This document shows, one piece after another, positions 12,549-27,024 of a DNA stretch of 64,000 bases. Made by a program: the position numbers and the translations under genes. The notes beneath the pieces are model-generated. The model saw only the letters and a program-made list of their open reading frames with translations. It made no database searches and had not been told where the DNA came from. Numbering within the stretch: the first letter of the stretch is position 1; each line of letters begins with the position of its first letter. The DNA is from Rostratula benghalensis (taxonomy: Eukaryota; Chordata; Aves; Charadriiformes; Rostratulidae): contig VXAI01000199.1 of the NCBI GenBank assembly GCA_013399305.1, positions 289,536-353,535 on the forward strand. Direction: 5' to 3'.

Positions 12549-15500
12549 TTTCCCTGATATTGTTTCATGCCTTGGCCAACTGAGATCTACATAACAATAG
12601 TTTGTAAGTCTTCAGAGAACTGGCAGACTGATCTAACCATATCTGCTTTGTCTATAAAGTATGCTGGAAGCAAGAATTAAAAGATCAGAAATCATCAGGA
12701 TTGAATCAGAAGGAAATTTGAGGACCAGCCTCAGGCTTCACACCCATGTGCGTAGGAGGGAGCTGTTCTGTTCCAGCTGTTGCATAGCCACATTGGACTC
12801 CCTTTCCCTATCAATGTTTACACAAATCAAAACAGACATTACACTTGCAAAAATCTTGACCTCTGATGAAGCAGAACAGCACAGTATTTGTATAATAATC
12901 TCCTTTTTGTGAAAAAGTGATGTTTGCAGCTAGCTGTTTCTTCAACAAAAAACCCCAACACAAGTTAAGAACAAGTGTGTGGGAAAATAATATTTAATTA
13001 CATCTGTTTATCAGTCAATGCATCTTAATTAATATTTCCATATGAATGCTTTTGAAAAATCATCTTCTTCTTTTGTATATCATTCAATTTCATGGCAACA
13101 TTCAGTTTTTTCTACCCAAGATTGGCTGATCCTTCTGTAATTTCCTTCAGAACAAACAAACAGTGATTTACCAATATCCATTGTCTTCAGTCAGCCAGAT
13201 TTAATTTGTGAAAGTGGAAGAAAAAGGTAAGATACCACACCACCATAGATGATAGACATGTCGCATAAAGTATTAATGATATTCAACCTAACTTTTCTTT
13301 TTTTTTCAGCTGTTTACACAGCCAAACTAAAATAAATGTCAGAAACTAGAGTTTTAAATGTACTTGGTTTACCCTGCTTACTGTCACCCAGGACAGAGTG
13401 TGAATTCCTTGAGAATCACTGATGACTTCTCTAGTAAATTTTGACTCTAGGGTTTATCATGATTCTCAAGACTGAGAAAAATAGTAAGAAAGATCCATCA
13501 AGGCTGGAAGTGCTCAACTCAAAACAACATCAATTTGCAAGTGTGGCTTTCACTGTTCAGAAATACTGCCCATGTAGCAGTGATTACTTTTGTTAGGACA
13601 CAGCAGTGGGTCAAACAAAGATTATAAAGTAGGACTACTACAAACCAGCTGCTAACAAGACAGGAGCAGTCCACAATTAACACTATTTCTGCATCTCATG
13701 AAAAATCAAGAACAATTTTTTAAACTTTTGATGGCTGCCCTCTTTTCTTCTTAGATCTGCCATCTTCAGTCAGTCCTAAGCAGCATTCTGTGGGGAAATA
13801 ATCCAGAATGGAAAGAAGCCAGTTTTATTAAATGGTTTTCTTTTCTTCCTGTAGTTGTTTTTAACAGGACTGGAATCAATGGTCAGTCACTGAAGTGTGA
13901 ACAAGAAGTTCTCTTTACACATCAGTGCCTGAACTTGTGACCAAAAAGGTGCAGGGATAACTAAGGTCTTGTAAAGAATGTCAGTTTGCTTTGATGAGAG
14001 CATGCTTGAGTCCCCATGCATAAATGCAGAGCTCCCCGCTTGCACCCATGCTATACCTTGACTCACAGCTGTTCTGGCTGACACAGATCCAAAGGTAAAA
14101 GGGTTAAGGTTTCTCAGCCATGTCAAAGGGTGAGCTGGGCAGGAGCTGTTAACAATAAAGATCAGATGGGCTTGATTGGCTGTCAGCCATCTCAAATGCT
14201 TCTGTGTCAATTGAACATCCCTATGCCAGCTCAGGGATCACAATACTTTGATGAACATGGGGTGGCAATGCACGATCATACAATTCTCCTTCCAGACACG
14301 ATAGTGCAATCTTCTCCCATGGAGATCTCCTAGCACTGGATGTTTGTGCTCTGAGTGGAATTCCCAAGGTAATGGCTCTCTGGAACCTCTCCTCTGTTCC
14401 CAGCAGAAAAATCTGACTACCACTCCCCTGACTCAGCCCAGGACTAACATCAATCTTTTACTGTCTGCTTGTACTGCTTTTGAGTTAAGAGCCCTGTTTT
14501 ATTAACACACACAAAGCTTACAAGGCTCCATAAGAGTCAATGTAAGCTTTTAATCTGTGGGGTCTATGTGCTTGCTACCCTCAGCCTTGGAGACCTCACA
14601 TGTATAGGCACCATTTAATCTAATTTCCCCGAATCACTTTCACCTTTGCACTTTCTTTGAGTGTACATGTAGCTCCTGGTCTCACATAAAAGCCCTGCCT
14701 GTAGCTCATGGATTAATTTAGCTGTACTGGGGTGCTTACACTCAGAGGAGATGAAGAAAACCCCACTACCGGCACGGGTAGCAAATAATGTCTTTTCTTT
14801 GCTTTAGCAGATTGTGGGGGAAGGGAAAGAAATATCCTCATAAGTACCATTGTTGAAGCAGTCAATAAAATGTATGTAGGCAAGACTCGAGCTAGTAACA
14901 CTCGTAGATGACCAGTTCAGAATAAATGTACATAAAATAGACTGTAGTGTTCTTATGCTCTTTTCTAGATGGTTTTAAAAGGTACCTCAGGAAAGAAAAA
15001 AAACCCCTGGCTTTATATTGTTGCTAAAAGACACACAATAACTCCTTTCTTTTTCAAAAAATTTCTGAGTACTTCTAGCCCTGTTTAATGCCCAGGGTAT
15101 TCAGTTTTATTGTATTAGTGATCCTCTGGGATTTTAATATATTCTTTGTCCAGAATTGGACAGCCCAGCTAAGTAATCATTAGTTTTACTGCCACTGGGA
15201 ATTTAGCGGTTCTTCTGCAGGGCTGCAAAAATAAATTCTTAATACAAACACCATAAACCCCAGAAACAATTATATTCCTCCTATTTGAGAAAAGAAAATT
15301 AATACTGCTATTTTAACCATCCTTCTCAAAAGATTTTTCTTATCCCTTAAAAGGAAAAAACCTCCTTTATTTGGGGTTCTTACTACATTTTAAGTTTTTT
15401 TCTCTCTTATCCGCAGAAAATCTTTCAAAGTTATGGGGCAATTTCAGTCACTGTCTGGTCTAGAAACATAGTTGATGCTTCATGAATTTCAGTTAAATTC

Positions 15501-18500
15501 AGCTGATGAACTTCCCATTGTGTAGTGTGAACACAGAGAAAGACACCTTTATGTCAAAGAAAAGGCTGGTTTTTTTCCAGCTAGCAGGGACTGAGTCAGA
15601 CTCGTGCAGCCTAGTCCCAGACTTGGACCTGTGTAGGGCTGTACAAGTTATCTTCTTCAATCCCCTGCATAATGCTTTCTCATCATTGTATTCCCGGAGC
15701 CAAGGTCAATTTACTCAAACAAAGATTCTCAGAGTGCAAATAGTATTTGTTGCATTGTGCACATATTTTGTTATCTTCACTGTTACATTTCTAAAGAGCA
15801 AAAAATGGAGATATCAGTTCTGGTTTGAACTGCCTGGTAAAGCCATTCTTCAGCTCCCAAGGGACAAATTCAGACTAAATTTATTTTATGGGTTGCAGGT
15901 TTTCCTGTTTCATCATATCAGAGAACAAAGTCAGTGTCTCGGTGAGAGATACAGATTCAGAACTGCTGTTGGGCATTCATTCTAAAGGATAATGTTAGAT
16001 AAACCTCTCAGAAAAAGGGAAGCAACTAATCAAATTATAAATGGTATAAACAGGAGAGAGAATGTTATCAACACTTGATCTCAGAAAATCTATGCCCATA
16101 CAGCCTCAGAATATGAGAATATTCTCAAAATAGTACAACTATACAAAAGGAAGACCTTCATATCTGTCAGGAAGCTGTCCCTGGACAGCTTATAAGTGCC
16201 TTGCAGTTAACAGGCAATCACTCATAGTCTAGCCCTGATCATTATCTCAAATACTTGAGAAATTATAGAATGATTAAAACAGAGAAAAAACCTTTCAGTC
16301 ATGACATTGACTCCCACACGTATAATTCTTACATCTGCCTCTGAACTTTATGCCTGCATGTTAAGTATCCCTTGCTCTGGTTAGTGTTTATCCTGTTGGA
16401 TTTTCTCATTGCTTTGCTTCCATTGTTTTTTCATTGGCTAGTAACATTTCTTCTATACTTACAAAAAAGGCCATCCTTTGCCAGCAGCCATCATGCCCGC
16501 TGCTGTTGCATTGCTACCCAAAAGGTTTAGTAGTCAGCACTTCATTGTGTTTTTCAGCAATTAAGCAGGTGATGTTATACTCCCATTTGTAAAAGCTTTT
16601 TAATCTAGAAAATGAAGAACAAAATACATGTCACCAAGGAGCTAAATTTAACCTGGAGTTAAGAATCAGTTTATATAAGCTCATACCCATGCAGTTATTG
16701 TGCTTTCAGAGACAGATTTAGTATTGTTATATTACCTTTGTCTACTGGTGGACTATCTGTTGCATTGTATACTTTTTCCATGATTTTTTCCAATTGTGTA
16801 AAAACCAGAATTTCCCTAAACACAGATATAGTGGTTTTTTGCACAATGCATTTGTGTAGACAGTTCCATTCTGTTCCAAAAGAGAAATTGCTTCTCAGGT
16901 CACTTCAATTTCAGTGCTTCTCTAGGGCCCTCATTATGTCTTCTAATAAATCTGGGATTAGAAGCCTAATACCAGTGTGAAAATGCTTGAACATAGCATG
17001 TGAAATGTTGAATGTGAACAAATACATAATTTGAATTCAGACATATTACAAAAGATGTGCTTTTAGGGGAAGAGAAAAGGTAACTTTGCCCCAGCAGGCT
17101 ATATAACTGATCATGTATTCTTACTCTACAATATCTTGTAATTAAAACTATCATTAGTGTTGCATGCTAATTTGACAAAAACGAGATCATTGTCTTGGCC
17201 TGATCTGTAAAAATCTTCTACCACCAACTGTAACACTAGAACTTGTAGCACCAGAAACATCTTTAGGACTACTGGATTTGTATTCATCCTTAATCCAGAC
17301 TGCTGGTATGACTGTTTTGATGACACTTGTTACAAACAAGCAAATCAATAAAGGCAAGAAGGAGACCTCTAGCAGAACAGTTACTATATTTTTCCAATAC
17401 AGGGCCAATTCACCATCTGCAAGGTCTTATAGACATTGCTCAGGACTGTAACTCAATGGAAACAACCACAGGCAAGTGGTACTGGGCCAAATCCTTCAGA
17501 CTACAGACCAGCACAGTCCTCACCGGCAGTGTTTCTTCCAAAGTGAACGAAGTACCTTGTGGTATGGAGAAAAACCCAAACAGACTAGTAATAATAACAC
17601 GTGGTGGGGGTGGGGATGGAAGGGAAAGGGGAATGTAAGTAAAAGGAGACATAGCAGAAATTTGGATTGTGCTTGAGATAATGAACTGCTTAGTTACTCA
17701 CAAATGGACCTGTCATAAAGAAAGATCATGAAAAGATGCTACCCTTGGATTTCTCCAGGTGCTCTGACTATGTGAATCATCTGCTCTGCAGCAGCTGCTA
17801 GCAAGCAAGTGAAATAAAATCCCAAGTGCTAATAATAGCAGTGAAATTTACTCAAAATACCAGAGTTGTTGATGTTTGCAGGACGAAGTTAAACAAACCT
17901 CTTATTATGGTCTGTAGCCTTGTTCTGGGATCTGAGACATGTTAATTACACTGCCTCAGAAAATGACAAGTTCATGATTTGTAACCCTTTAGGTAAGGTA
18001 CGTATCAATACCAGCTGTGAACAGCATTCCCAAATCAAATTAATTTTTTTTAAGAACAGAACTGGTAGAACGAAACCTTTATGGTGCTTACTAGACTAAT
18101 ACATACACAGAAACTTAAAGGACTTTCATGTCTGAAAGTTTGTCTTTCCNTAAACCTCAAATAAAGGGTATTATCTTCCAGGGAAACCTCTTCACAGAGA
18201 AACACAAACAAGTCCTGTAACTGGAGTAAACTAAAACACAACAAATAAAAAGAAGTGAAGAAATAATTCAGGCCACACCAAATTGATCTGCTGTTTTGGG
18301 AGGGGTGTTCCAGAACAACTTCTGTCATATTTAGAGCAGACATACTTTCCTTTCACTCAAATTTGACTAAAGTTCATTAACAAAAAAAACCAAACCAAAC
18401 CAAAACAAAAAAACCCCCACCAAATATTGTGTAATTTATATGATACTTTTAAACTTTGCTGCATGTATGTTTGCTAGTGCCAAAGACTTCATTGTGGGGC

Positions 18501-21500
18501 TTATTTATTTTCCTAGAAAGAAGCAAATGATGTTCTGCTACTGAAGCTGAGGACCACATCTTCAACACTGTAAATCAGAGAGAGAGAACACGAGAGAGTT
18601 AGGCTGGGGATCCTTTCCCAAACCTCTATTATGTATTACTGTATTTTTAAAGACCAACTCTTTTTTCTTTCTTCTTTCTTCTGTTAACATGCTACATTTA
18701 TGACTCCTTAGTTTGCAAGCAGAGTAGAGGTGCATGCTATAGTGATGCATTAAAGAGACTCTTTGGGTTAGTGCAATTACAGTTTACTGTGTGCCATCTT
18801 TCCTACCTGCTTTGTTCTTTGTAAACCACAGCCATTCCTTCTCTCTGTAATGTAAAGTAGATAATGACATCCCAATCAGCCTCAATATTTAAAACGAGTT
18901 TTAAGCCAAGGTTTAAGCGTTGATAATGCAGCTTTAATCAGGAGCAGTAGGCAAGGTTAGTCAAAAAATTGGTGGTGCATTTTATTCTTGGTTTTCTGCT
19001 TCTGAGGCCTTTGAGCTTGGAAGTCATTAAGCTTGGAAGTATGCATTCATCTGAGTGAATATTCAAGGCCAATAAATAAAAATGATGCATATATATAAGT
19101 TTTCTGTTAAAGTTCAGTCAATGATGAAGTTGAGAGGATGTTTAAGCAGTGATATACTTCAGATATACTTTCTCATGCATTAGAAAAAACAATGTTTCTT
19201 GCATAAACTTCTCATCTTACTGTACTATGGTCACTTTCCATTATGTCATATTATGTGGGCTCTGAATTTTAGGGGAAGTACAGGATTGAAACTTCACCAT
19301 GTGATGAGATGTCCATTAACAGTCTATCTCATTTTCCTCTTAGATAAGATGGTAATAGTGCTTTTCTATCTTACAAGAAGGGAGCAACATGCTTCAATTG
19401 TAAAGAACTGGGCTGCGATATTTTAGAATAAATGGAGTGTTAGAAAGTACCACAGAAGTGCTAACTATTTGCGTATGTATTGATAGTTATATATATTACT
19501 GTTTTGTATTGATTTGATCACTGCATTTCTCAAATACTCAAAGCATGCATTCAGAATTTTGGAATTGGCAGAGATTTTGACTGCATGCTATCTAAGACTT
19601 AATTTGCAAGGTATTTTCCCTGTACATATTTAAGTACTTCCATAGCCAGGTTAATTAGAGCAGTAAATATTTCTAAAGTACTAATGAGGGATAGGATTAG
19701 TTCTTTAGTAGGCCTTATATATTTCTATAAATAGCTAGAAGATCATTATTTCTAAAAACACCTCTTTCAAATTATGCCCATTGATTATACTTATTTTATG
19801 AACTTCTGGAAAAATATATAACCCTTTTTTCTCAAGGATTTATGTAAGACAAAAGTCAAGGAAAAAAATGCTAATTCACAGATGAAACAATGCATTTGAT
19901 AATTTGACAGTTATATCCTCCTCAGGCCCTTACCTTCGATCCTTAAGCTAGTTCAGTGGCTATATTTCATTGACCAATACTGACATTGAGTTGGCTGTAA
20001 TTACTCTTTGTAGGCCCCTGCACTTATTTGGAGAGTGCTCCATTACTGCTTTCATTACTTCTCCATTACTGGAGAGAAAAAAAGCAGAACACATTGTATG
20101 AGGCCCTATGAAAGGATATTGTTGCAACATCAGCACTCACCACTGTGCAAAGTGGCATCTTGAATATCATTCTGCAGTAAATATGGTTGATTTAGAAATG
20201 CACTCACTTTATGACCTTGAATTCCTTGTCTCTTTCTTCTGTAACCTTACCTCATCTTTAAGTGGTCCTAGTTTTTTCCTAAAACATTTTTTCAGTCCTT
20301 TAAACCTCAATATTCTTGATTTCCTGCAACAAGGCAATTCAATGTGTCTCTGGGGCCAAGGGAGTCACAGTTGAAGTATCCAGTCCCCAGGGGATGACAA
20401 AATGGCAAAGAAGTTGAGGATTTGGGCAGGATATGTCATTACGTTACCACTGTTCTCAACACATCCCTGGAAGAGACCATTGTAAGAAAAGCACACCTCT
20501 GCTTGAAGAAAGAAATGAAATGGATGTGCTTATATTAAAAAAAGTAAAATGTGGAAATGACATCCGTAAACCTGTCTTTGAGAAGCACCTTTTAAAAATG
20601 CTTAAATCTTCCCTCTATTATTATCTGAGACAGCTGCCAAGATTCTTCATCCAGACTAAATTTTGCTTTCTGGTGTAACTCACACCGGTGCTCTGAGCTA
20701 GAGTAGGAGCCTGCATAAATGTCTATGACTTCCTCCCACACATAGACTTGACTAACTTACAGATATATGTCAAGTATTACATTCTCTTTACAGTGATTCT
20801 CCACTCCAATAGCAGCATGCAACTTTGATTCCTTGGGTATGAAATTTACTGAGATTCCTAAGCATTGATTTCTATGTATAGCTTAAATTGCCAATAAAAA
20901 GTGTAATTCTAAAGATATAATTTCGCAGAACATTAAACACTTCTTATCAGGATACTTTTTCAGAGGGCCTGATTACTATTCCATATTATTTACTGTATCT
21001 TCAGAACTGGCTGTTTTCAGGCATTGCTAAACTATAATTTTGCCTCTGCCAATAGTAGATTATATATAATCCTCATGCAGGTGTAAATCAGGAGTTGCCC
21101 TGCAGGTGTGACTGTTACAGTAGTTCTACCTGTCTTATCCATTTTTCATCTTAGCACACAGGCAAGATTTTATTCTTGGACAGATATGTAGCTTGGACTT
21201 ATAACAAACCGGCAGCATGCAGAAGCAGCACTGGGAAGGAGGGAAGGAGGCACAAAAAAGAAAATCAGTTTGGTTCCTTTGAGTTGTGTTTATTAAGTTG
21301 TATTTAGAGACAGAGGCTCTTGGACATTGGCACTGCTTTGCCATCTACATCATTTAGAGACTAGTGCATAGCAGTCAGCACTCAGTACACACAGAATCCA
21401 TCTAGTAGTTTCCTCAGCTGCATTCATGTCAGAAAAGGAAACAGTATTTTAAAAAATAGCAACAGGAACATAAATCTGATGTTCCTGCTACACTAACATC

Positions 21501-24500
21501 AGTTCATTGACTTTTCTGCAGATCAGAATTCACTGGAGAAAAAACATGTCACGGGCAGCTCTTTTCAAATTTTAATTTTTTGGCTCTTGAATAAACATAT
21601 CCAAGTACCATATACCTAAGGAGAATGTCCCTAGAAAGATAAATATTTAATTTATGTTCAATTTTATCTTCCCTGTGACATATTGCCATGTAACTGAAAG
21701 TGATTTGTTTCCAGTCAGAAATGGATTATCTGGAGAAGAAAGTGAAGTATGTTTTGTGGGAACGTGGTGACACAATATTAAGATGGCATGTTTAGTTTTG
21801 ACCATAACTAAAATATTTTGGCATGCAGATGTTTCTGGGTATGTAAGAGTAAGCTCATGGGCTTGAGTATGTCACAGTTTAGAAAATAGCTGTTTTCCTT
21901 AGAAGGGAATGCACTGCACGCTGTTAGTTACTGTATTAATATTACCACTAACTTATTCTGTTTTTTTAATTAGTGGTTAGAAACTGAGACAGCTACTTGA
22001 CATATTTCTTTCTTTTGGAATACAAGAGCCTGTGAAAAATCTTATAGCCTGTGCTATTCGGAAGGTCAAGGAATTCATCAAAGAAAATTCCTCTGGCCTT
22101 CAAATCCATACATCAGCTCATCAGATTCCATGGAAAGAAACCATGGTTCTAACATATGATATACAATGATGTCACCCCATAAGTATATAAGTTAGAAGGA
22201 TAATACATGTATTTAATATGTGAATAAGTCATTAGGGAAGAAGATCTGAGAAAGGATTATTGACTACCTTAAGGGGAGCACAATTGGATGGCATGACTAG
22301 GGTATGCCATTCTACAAAACTAAAATGCGCAGACTTTTCCAAGAAAAACACATTTATGTAATTACATTACTGTAATTAATGGGCAGTCAAACATCTATGG
22401 AGCTTTTCATCATCCCAGAAGTGCCTGCAAGGTCAATGATTGTTGCAATTGCAGAGAAGAAATCAACCTAACAAGTCTTCTACTGGAAAGCTTTGTGGAA
22501 AAGGCACAGGAGTGTGGAGTGCTGGGAGTGTTGTTTAAACCAGGAGGTGGGTTTATAGCTTTCTTTGGTAACTGAGTTTTCAGACTCATTTCACAAAGAA
22601 TTGCAAAGGGTGTAAAGGAAATGTCTAATGCCTTCTGGGTTTCTCTTACAGGATTGGAACAGAAATGTTATAAAAGAAAAGTTTTAACTTTTCCATGGGG
22701 GATTGGTGCCTGCTCTCCATTCTCTAGTTATTACTTTTTAAGACACTTGGCTGCCACACTGTATGGCAATCTTCATGTACATACATGCAAGTTACTCTAG
22801 CTCTGCAGGGTGCAAAGGGAAACCATGTCAAAGCAGGAGACGAAAATATTTTTGTAGATCTTTGATAAGATAAATCTGCAGTTGCTAATTTTAGAGTGGT
22901 TACAGAGAAAGAATGCTTATCTCCTTTAACAAAGCAATCAGTTGAAGGGCTCTAAGCACGTACTTGTATTAACGATGGTGACCTCTGGGAAAGGATGAAG
23001 GGGTTTTTTTTACTTCATACAGTCACAGTTTGCGCTGGACTTGCTCTAAGAACACAGGGCCCTTACAGAAATCAACAGGAATAAACAATAGCCTTAACTA
23101 CCCAGTGAATCTAATCTGGCCAATTTGTTCCAAAAGTGAGATGTTTTCTATCTTCAAACCACAGCATAGAGCTCAGTGAAAAGCATGAGAAGCTTCAGGA
23201 ATCACTCCTTCTTCTTTTTCATAACTGAAAGTTTCTTGTTCAGCATGAGAAGAAAGTAGTTCTGAGAACTATGGGGCAGTCTGCTGTGCTGAATAACTGC
23301 TTGAAAAAGTCCCACGAATTTATTGTGTGGCTTCACTGAATCATTGTTATGCCTTTCACTACACAAATATATTATGAATGATGTTTTTAAAGGAAAGAAG
23401 GATCCAAGAAAGACTAAACATAGTCTTGTAACTCGCTCTTGTAGTTCTTGTAACCTGAAGTTTCTCAGATTAGGAAGAACAAATGTAGGCTCGTGAGATT
23501 ACAAACTAAGAAATGGTTGCAGAGGCATGTGCCTTGCAAAAGTTGAAGGCCAACTCTGTAGGGCAATTGAAACCTTTGATCATTGATGAATTTAATAATA
23601 AACCTTTTTGGGTTTAGTACATCCAGGACAGGGTCTTTAAGAACATTCACATGTAATGCCTTCTCTGCTGTCTTCACTCAAGACAATAATACAGCTAAAT
23701 TTATTACTCTATCTAGTAAACTGCTTTCTCTGATCTCTGTTAAGAAATGGCAGTACCAGAGCCTTCACAAATAAAGCATAGTGAGAGCACTGCAAAATCT
23801 TTATCTGCACAGTATCTTGAGGGCCCTGCCCTCAAAGGAATTCACAGATTCACATTTACACAGAAACTGTATAAGGATTTTCCAGGTGTGATTCAAAGTG
23901 TCTTCCATATTCTTGAAGCAAATAAATAAGTCAGGTTATATTTGTAAAGCTCAAGAATCATGTTTCTCAAGAACAGTCATGTTGTGTTTCTCTCCTGTGG
24001 CAGCTCAAAGCTAACTTGCCTACTGGCTTTGGCAGGAGCTAGGCAGACTTTCTCATCACAATAGGAATTATCCTGGTTGATGGACATACCTCGAGGATAG
24101 AGACAATCATAGATCACCCATGATTTAACAGTGTTTACTAGACAGGACCTTGTAGGATGGGTCTGCAAATGAGGGTAAAGAAATAATTTATTCAGCCTTT
24201 GGAGTGCTCTGATCAAGCCACCATCCTTTGGCATATACACTGCTGCAGGTCGATAAGGTACAATTTACTTTATAATCCCAAAATAGAAATTACTAGTGTT
24301 TCTTACTAGGTTAGATTCATAGGTATACCACCAACCATAACAGAAAGAAAGTGGTCTGGAATGAAGGATCTGACCTGGCAACCACCTGCCAAGCCACACC
24401 TTCAGACTTCACTACTGCTCATAAACATGGTTATGAAAACCTCTCATGAGATCAGGCTAAACTTTCCCAAGACAGGTAGTCACCGTGGAACTGGACTGGA

Positions 24501-26264
24501 CTCTTGACTGCAGGTCAACACCTACTGGAGTGTTCCAGATCTTTCTCCTGCAGCCATGGCCCATTTTCTAAATATTCTGATGTGGAAGCAGTATTATTTG
24601 AATGTAGGCTAGGATTCATAACTTGTTAAATGGATAAAAGTCTCGGTGATGTAGTGTGTCAGAGTAGAACTATCAAGGGTTCACATGCACCTCTTTTCTT
24701 AACTTGCTGTGTCCCTTTGGAAGTAATGACTTGTTTTAATACTTGGTTCCAGCCATCTCAGAAGCTTTCTGGCTTGCAGAAAACTTCTCAGCCCTTCCCA
24801 CATCCTAGAGATTGCCATTTCTTTCCCCTCTGAGACCTACCTACTTCCTCCTACTCAGTAGTTTCCCTGTGTGCACCACAATCCCTTGACAACATGTAAG
24901 AGCTCTTCTCCCGGATTTTTTCCACATCATCGTCCTTTTCCACAAGCAGGTTTGTTTCCTCTCCAGAATACTCCCACACTGACTGAAAGCAGTGTAGGAG
25001 AAGTGAAATCTTAAAAACACAGAATCATCCCACATGCTTTATGCTGCACACTTATTCACCTTTGAAATTTGGATATAACTCTGTTTATTTAGTAATTTTC
25101 CTTTTAAAAATGAACTTTTTTCCTTTGTTTCTCCAGTACTCTCTTCATATGGATAAATGGAAAACAGTTCTGTTCTCTCCATTTAATCCCCTGTCCAAGA
25201 GTGTTTTTATTAGTGGCATGTAAGTTTTAACAACACACTTTCTTGGTTGGTTGATGAAGAATAATTTGATCTGCCTTCATTTACAGTATTAGATAAATAC
25301 TTTTATGCAGGTGTTCAAAACCATTCTGTGCTCTTAACAGCTCCCGCTGTCAAAGAGGATTCACAATCAGTAAATAAAAGTCTCCGCATTGTCATGCAGC
25401 TGATATTTCATCTGACTTTTACATCTGCCACATCATGTTCCTCTCTAACTGCGATGTTCATGTCAATGTTAAACTGAAGGATTAGCTAGTGCAATGGATG
25501 CTACTTGTTTTAGAGGATCATTTTTTCTCCAGAGAAGCAGGAGGTAGTCTCAGTTCTGAGACTCTGTACCACAACTGCTATGTGAGACACGCACAAAACA
25601 CCAGTTGTTTGGATCTAGAATATAGTTTCTTTGATGTAGGGTTGTGGTTCTTTGCTCAACTAAATTACTTACAATTTTGGAATAAGTTGTTTTTACTTGC
25701 CTTTAATCAGAATTGCCTATAGACCTCACTGACATGTTTCATACAGTACATAGGCATTCAAAGAAATAAATTCAGATTGAAATTTAGGACTCCTGTGTTT
25801 TGACAAGGAACGATGCCATTCCTGTTCAAAACAAATGAGGATAATTGAGTTAAGTTCAGTGAGAAGACTGTGAAAAGCCAGGACTTTTCCAGTCACTGAG
25901 AAATGGAGACTTCTGCCAGGTATCACTGAACAAAGTGAGGTGACAGCAGCTTTCACTGACCATGCTAGATGACTTATAAAAACTGCTTCAAATGAGCACT
26001 GTAAGTCTAATGCCACAAGAAATATGCCTGCTGATAGAAAAACAAGAATATTAAAATTGGAGTTAGTAGTGTAGGCACAAAACGCCCTAATACTTGTGAA
26101 ACAAAGCTCAAGAACATCTGGCTTACTTTCTAGTTCTTGTGTTGCTGTCAGTTTCTCTGTCAGCTCCCTATATTTCTGAATATACTTTAAAAAAATGAAG
26201 GGAGTAAGAAAAAGCTGAGCAAAAACGCTCAGCTGACAAGCTTACATACGGAAAGCTTTCTTGA
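12549..26264. other. non-coding AT-rich DNA, no gene seen
   Basis: This 13.7 kb stretch contains no gene or transposon that I recognise. The longest frame is 159 codons (15506-15985, plus); it has no domain, signal peptide or repeats and is compatible with chance at this base composition. There is a single ambiguous base at 18150 and a low-complexity A/C patch at 18381-18420. Confidence 0.65.
18381..18420 (+). repeat. A/C-rich low-complexity patch (AAACC-like units)
   Basis: A-runs alternate with CC in the pattern CCAAACCAAACCAAAAC. This is a short, decayed AAACC-type microsatellite. Confidence 0.85.
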
Positions 26265-27024
26265 TCCTGTGTCCTGGTTTGAGGTAAAATGAACCAATTT
26301 TCTGTTTTACTGTTTTACTTTTTCAGCTGGGCCTCTTCTAACTAACTAAAGTCTGAAATGAACAACATATTGCTCAGAAAACTGTTCACTTTCCCAGTGA
26401 TAAGACCTGATTATATCAAGGAATGGTCTGCAGAGAGGCCCTTGCTTATACTTATTGATATAACAACCAAGGTCAGGCAGTTTCATGATTTGCCCAGTTT
26501 GAGGGTCGGAAGCGGAAAAGCGTAGAAGGGGTCACACCTGTTTGGAGGAGCAGACAGGACAGGTCACCCAAAACTGACCAAGTGGAGTATTCCATCCCAT
26601 CCCCATCATGCTCAGTATAAAAGCTGAGGGATCAAAGGGTCAACTTTTCCTTGCTTCAATGCCCAATGTCTGAGGAGAACCCTATCTGTTCGTTTGCCTC
26701 TGATCCCAAACTGAGCATTCCTGACTCCAGATCTGGAATTCAGCTCCTGTTCATCACAGAGTCCAATCTGGGACTCTTCCTGATGCTTGCTGGTGATGTG
26801 ATCATCATCCTGGGAGCTTGATACAGTTTTGTATATATTGTATCTATTTCATTATTTTCTTCCTTTTGTTTGTTTTAATTTTAGTATTAATACTTCATTA
26901 AAGTAGTTTAGTTCATTCTAAACTCGTAAATCTCCTTATCCCCTTCCTCTACTTTCTTTTTGTGGGGAGGAAGGGCCATTTTCAGTCCAGTTTTGATAAT
27001 TTTGGCTGAAACCATGACGTCCTG
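26265..27024. repeat. 5-bp target-site duplication (TCCTG) bracketing the LTR
   Basis: TCCTG occurs at 26265-26269 immediately before the TGTC start and again at 27020-27024 immediately after the LTR end. A 5-bp duplication is usual for ERVL and some other ERV integrases. The exact match fixes both LTR boundaries and the plus orientation. Confidence 0.8.
26270..27019 (+). mobile_element. solo LTR of an avian endogenous retrovirus (ERVL-type), with target-site duplication
   Basis: A 750-bp non-coding block starts TGTCCTGGTTTG and ends in ACCATGACG, close to the TGTC...GACA inverted termini of LTRs. It is flanked by identical 5-bp repeats TCCTG at 26265-26269 and 27020-27024, the duplication left by integration. 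Inside are a TATAAAA box (26616-26622) and an ATTAAA polyadenylation signal (26898-26903), in LTR order U3-R-U5. No gag, pol or env sequence is adjacent, so this is a solo LTR left by LTR-LTR recombination. The TGTCCTGGTTT start is one I associate with LTRs widespread in bird genomes; the subfamily name is not assigned. A diverged relative lies at 35121-35876. Confidence 0.85.

Noticed and set aside
15506..15985. 159-codon open frame on the plus strand
   Set aside because: No signal peptide, domain or splice context; a frame of this length is expected about once by chance in AT-rich DNA of this size.
23465..23774. Overlapping frames near 23.6 kb with a faint resemblance to old retroelement coding sequence
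   Set aside because: I could not align it to any CR1 or retroviral domain with confidence; left as non-coding.
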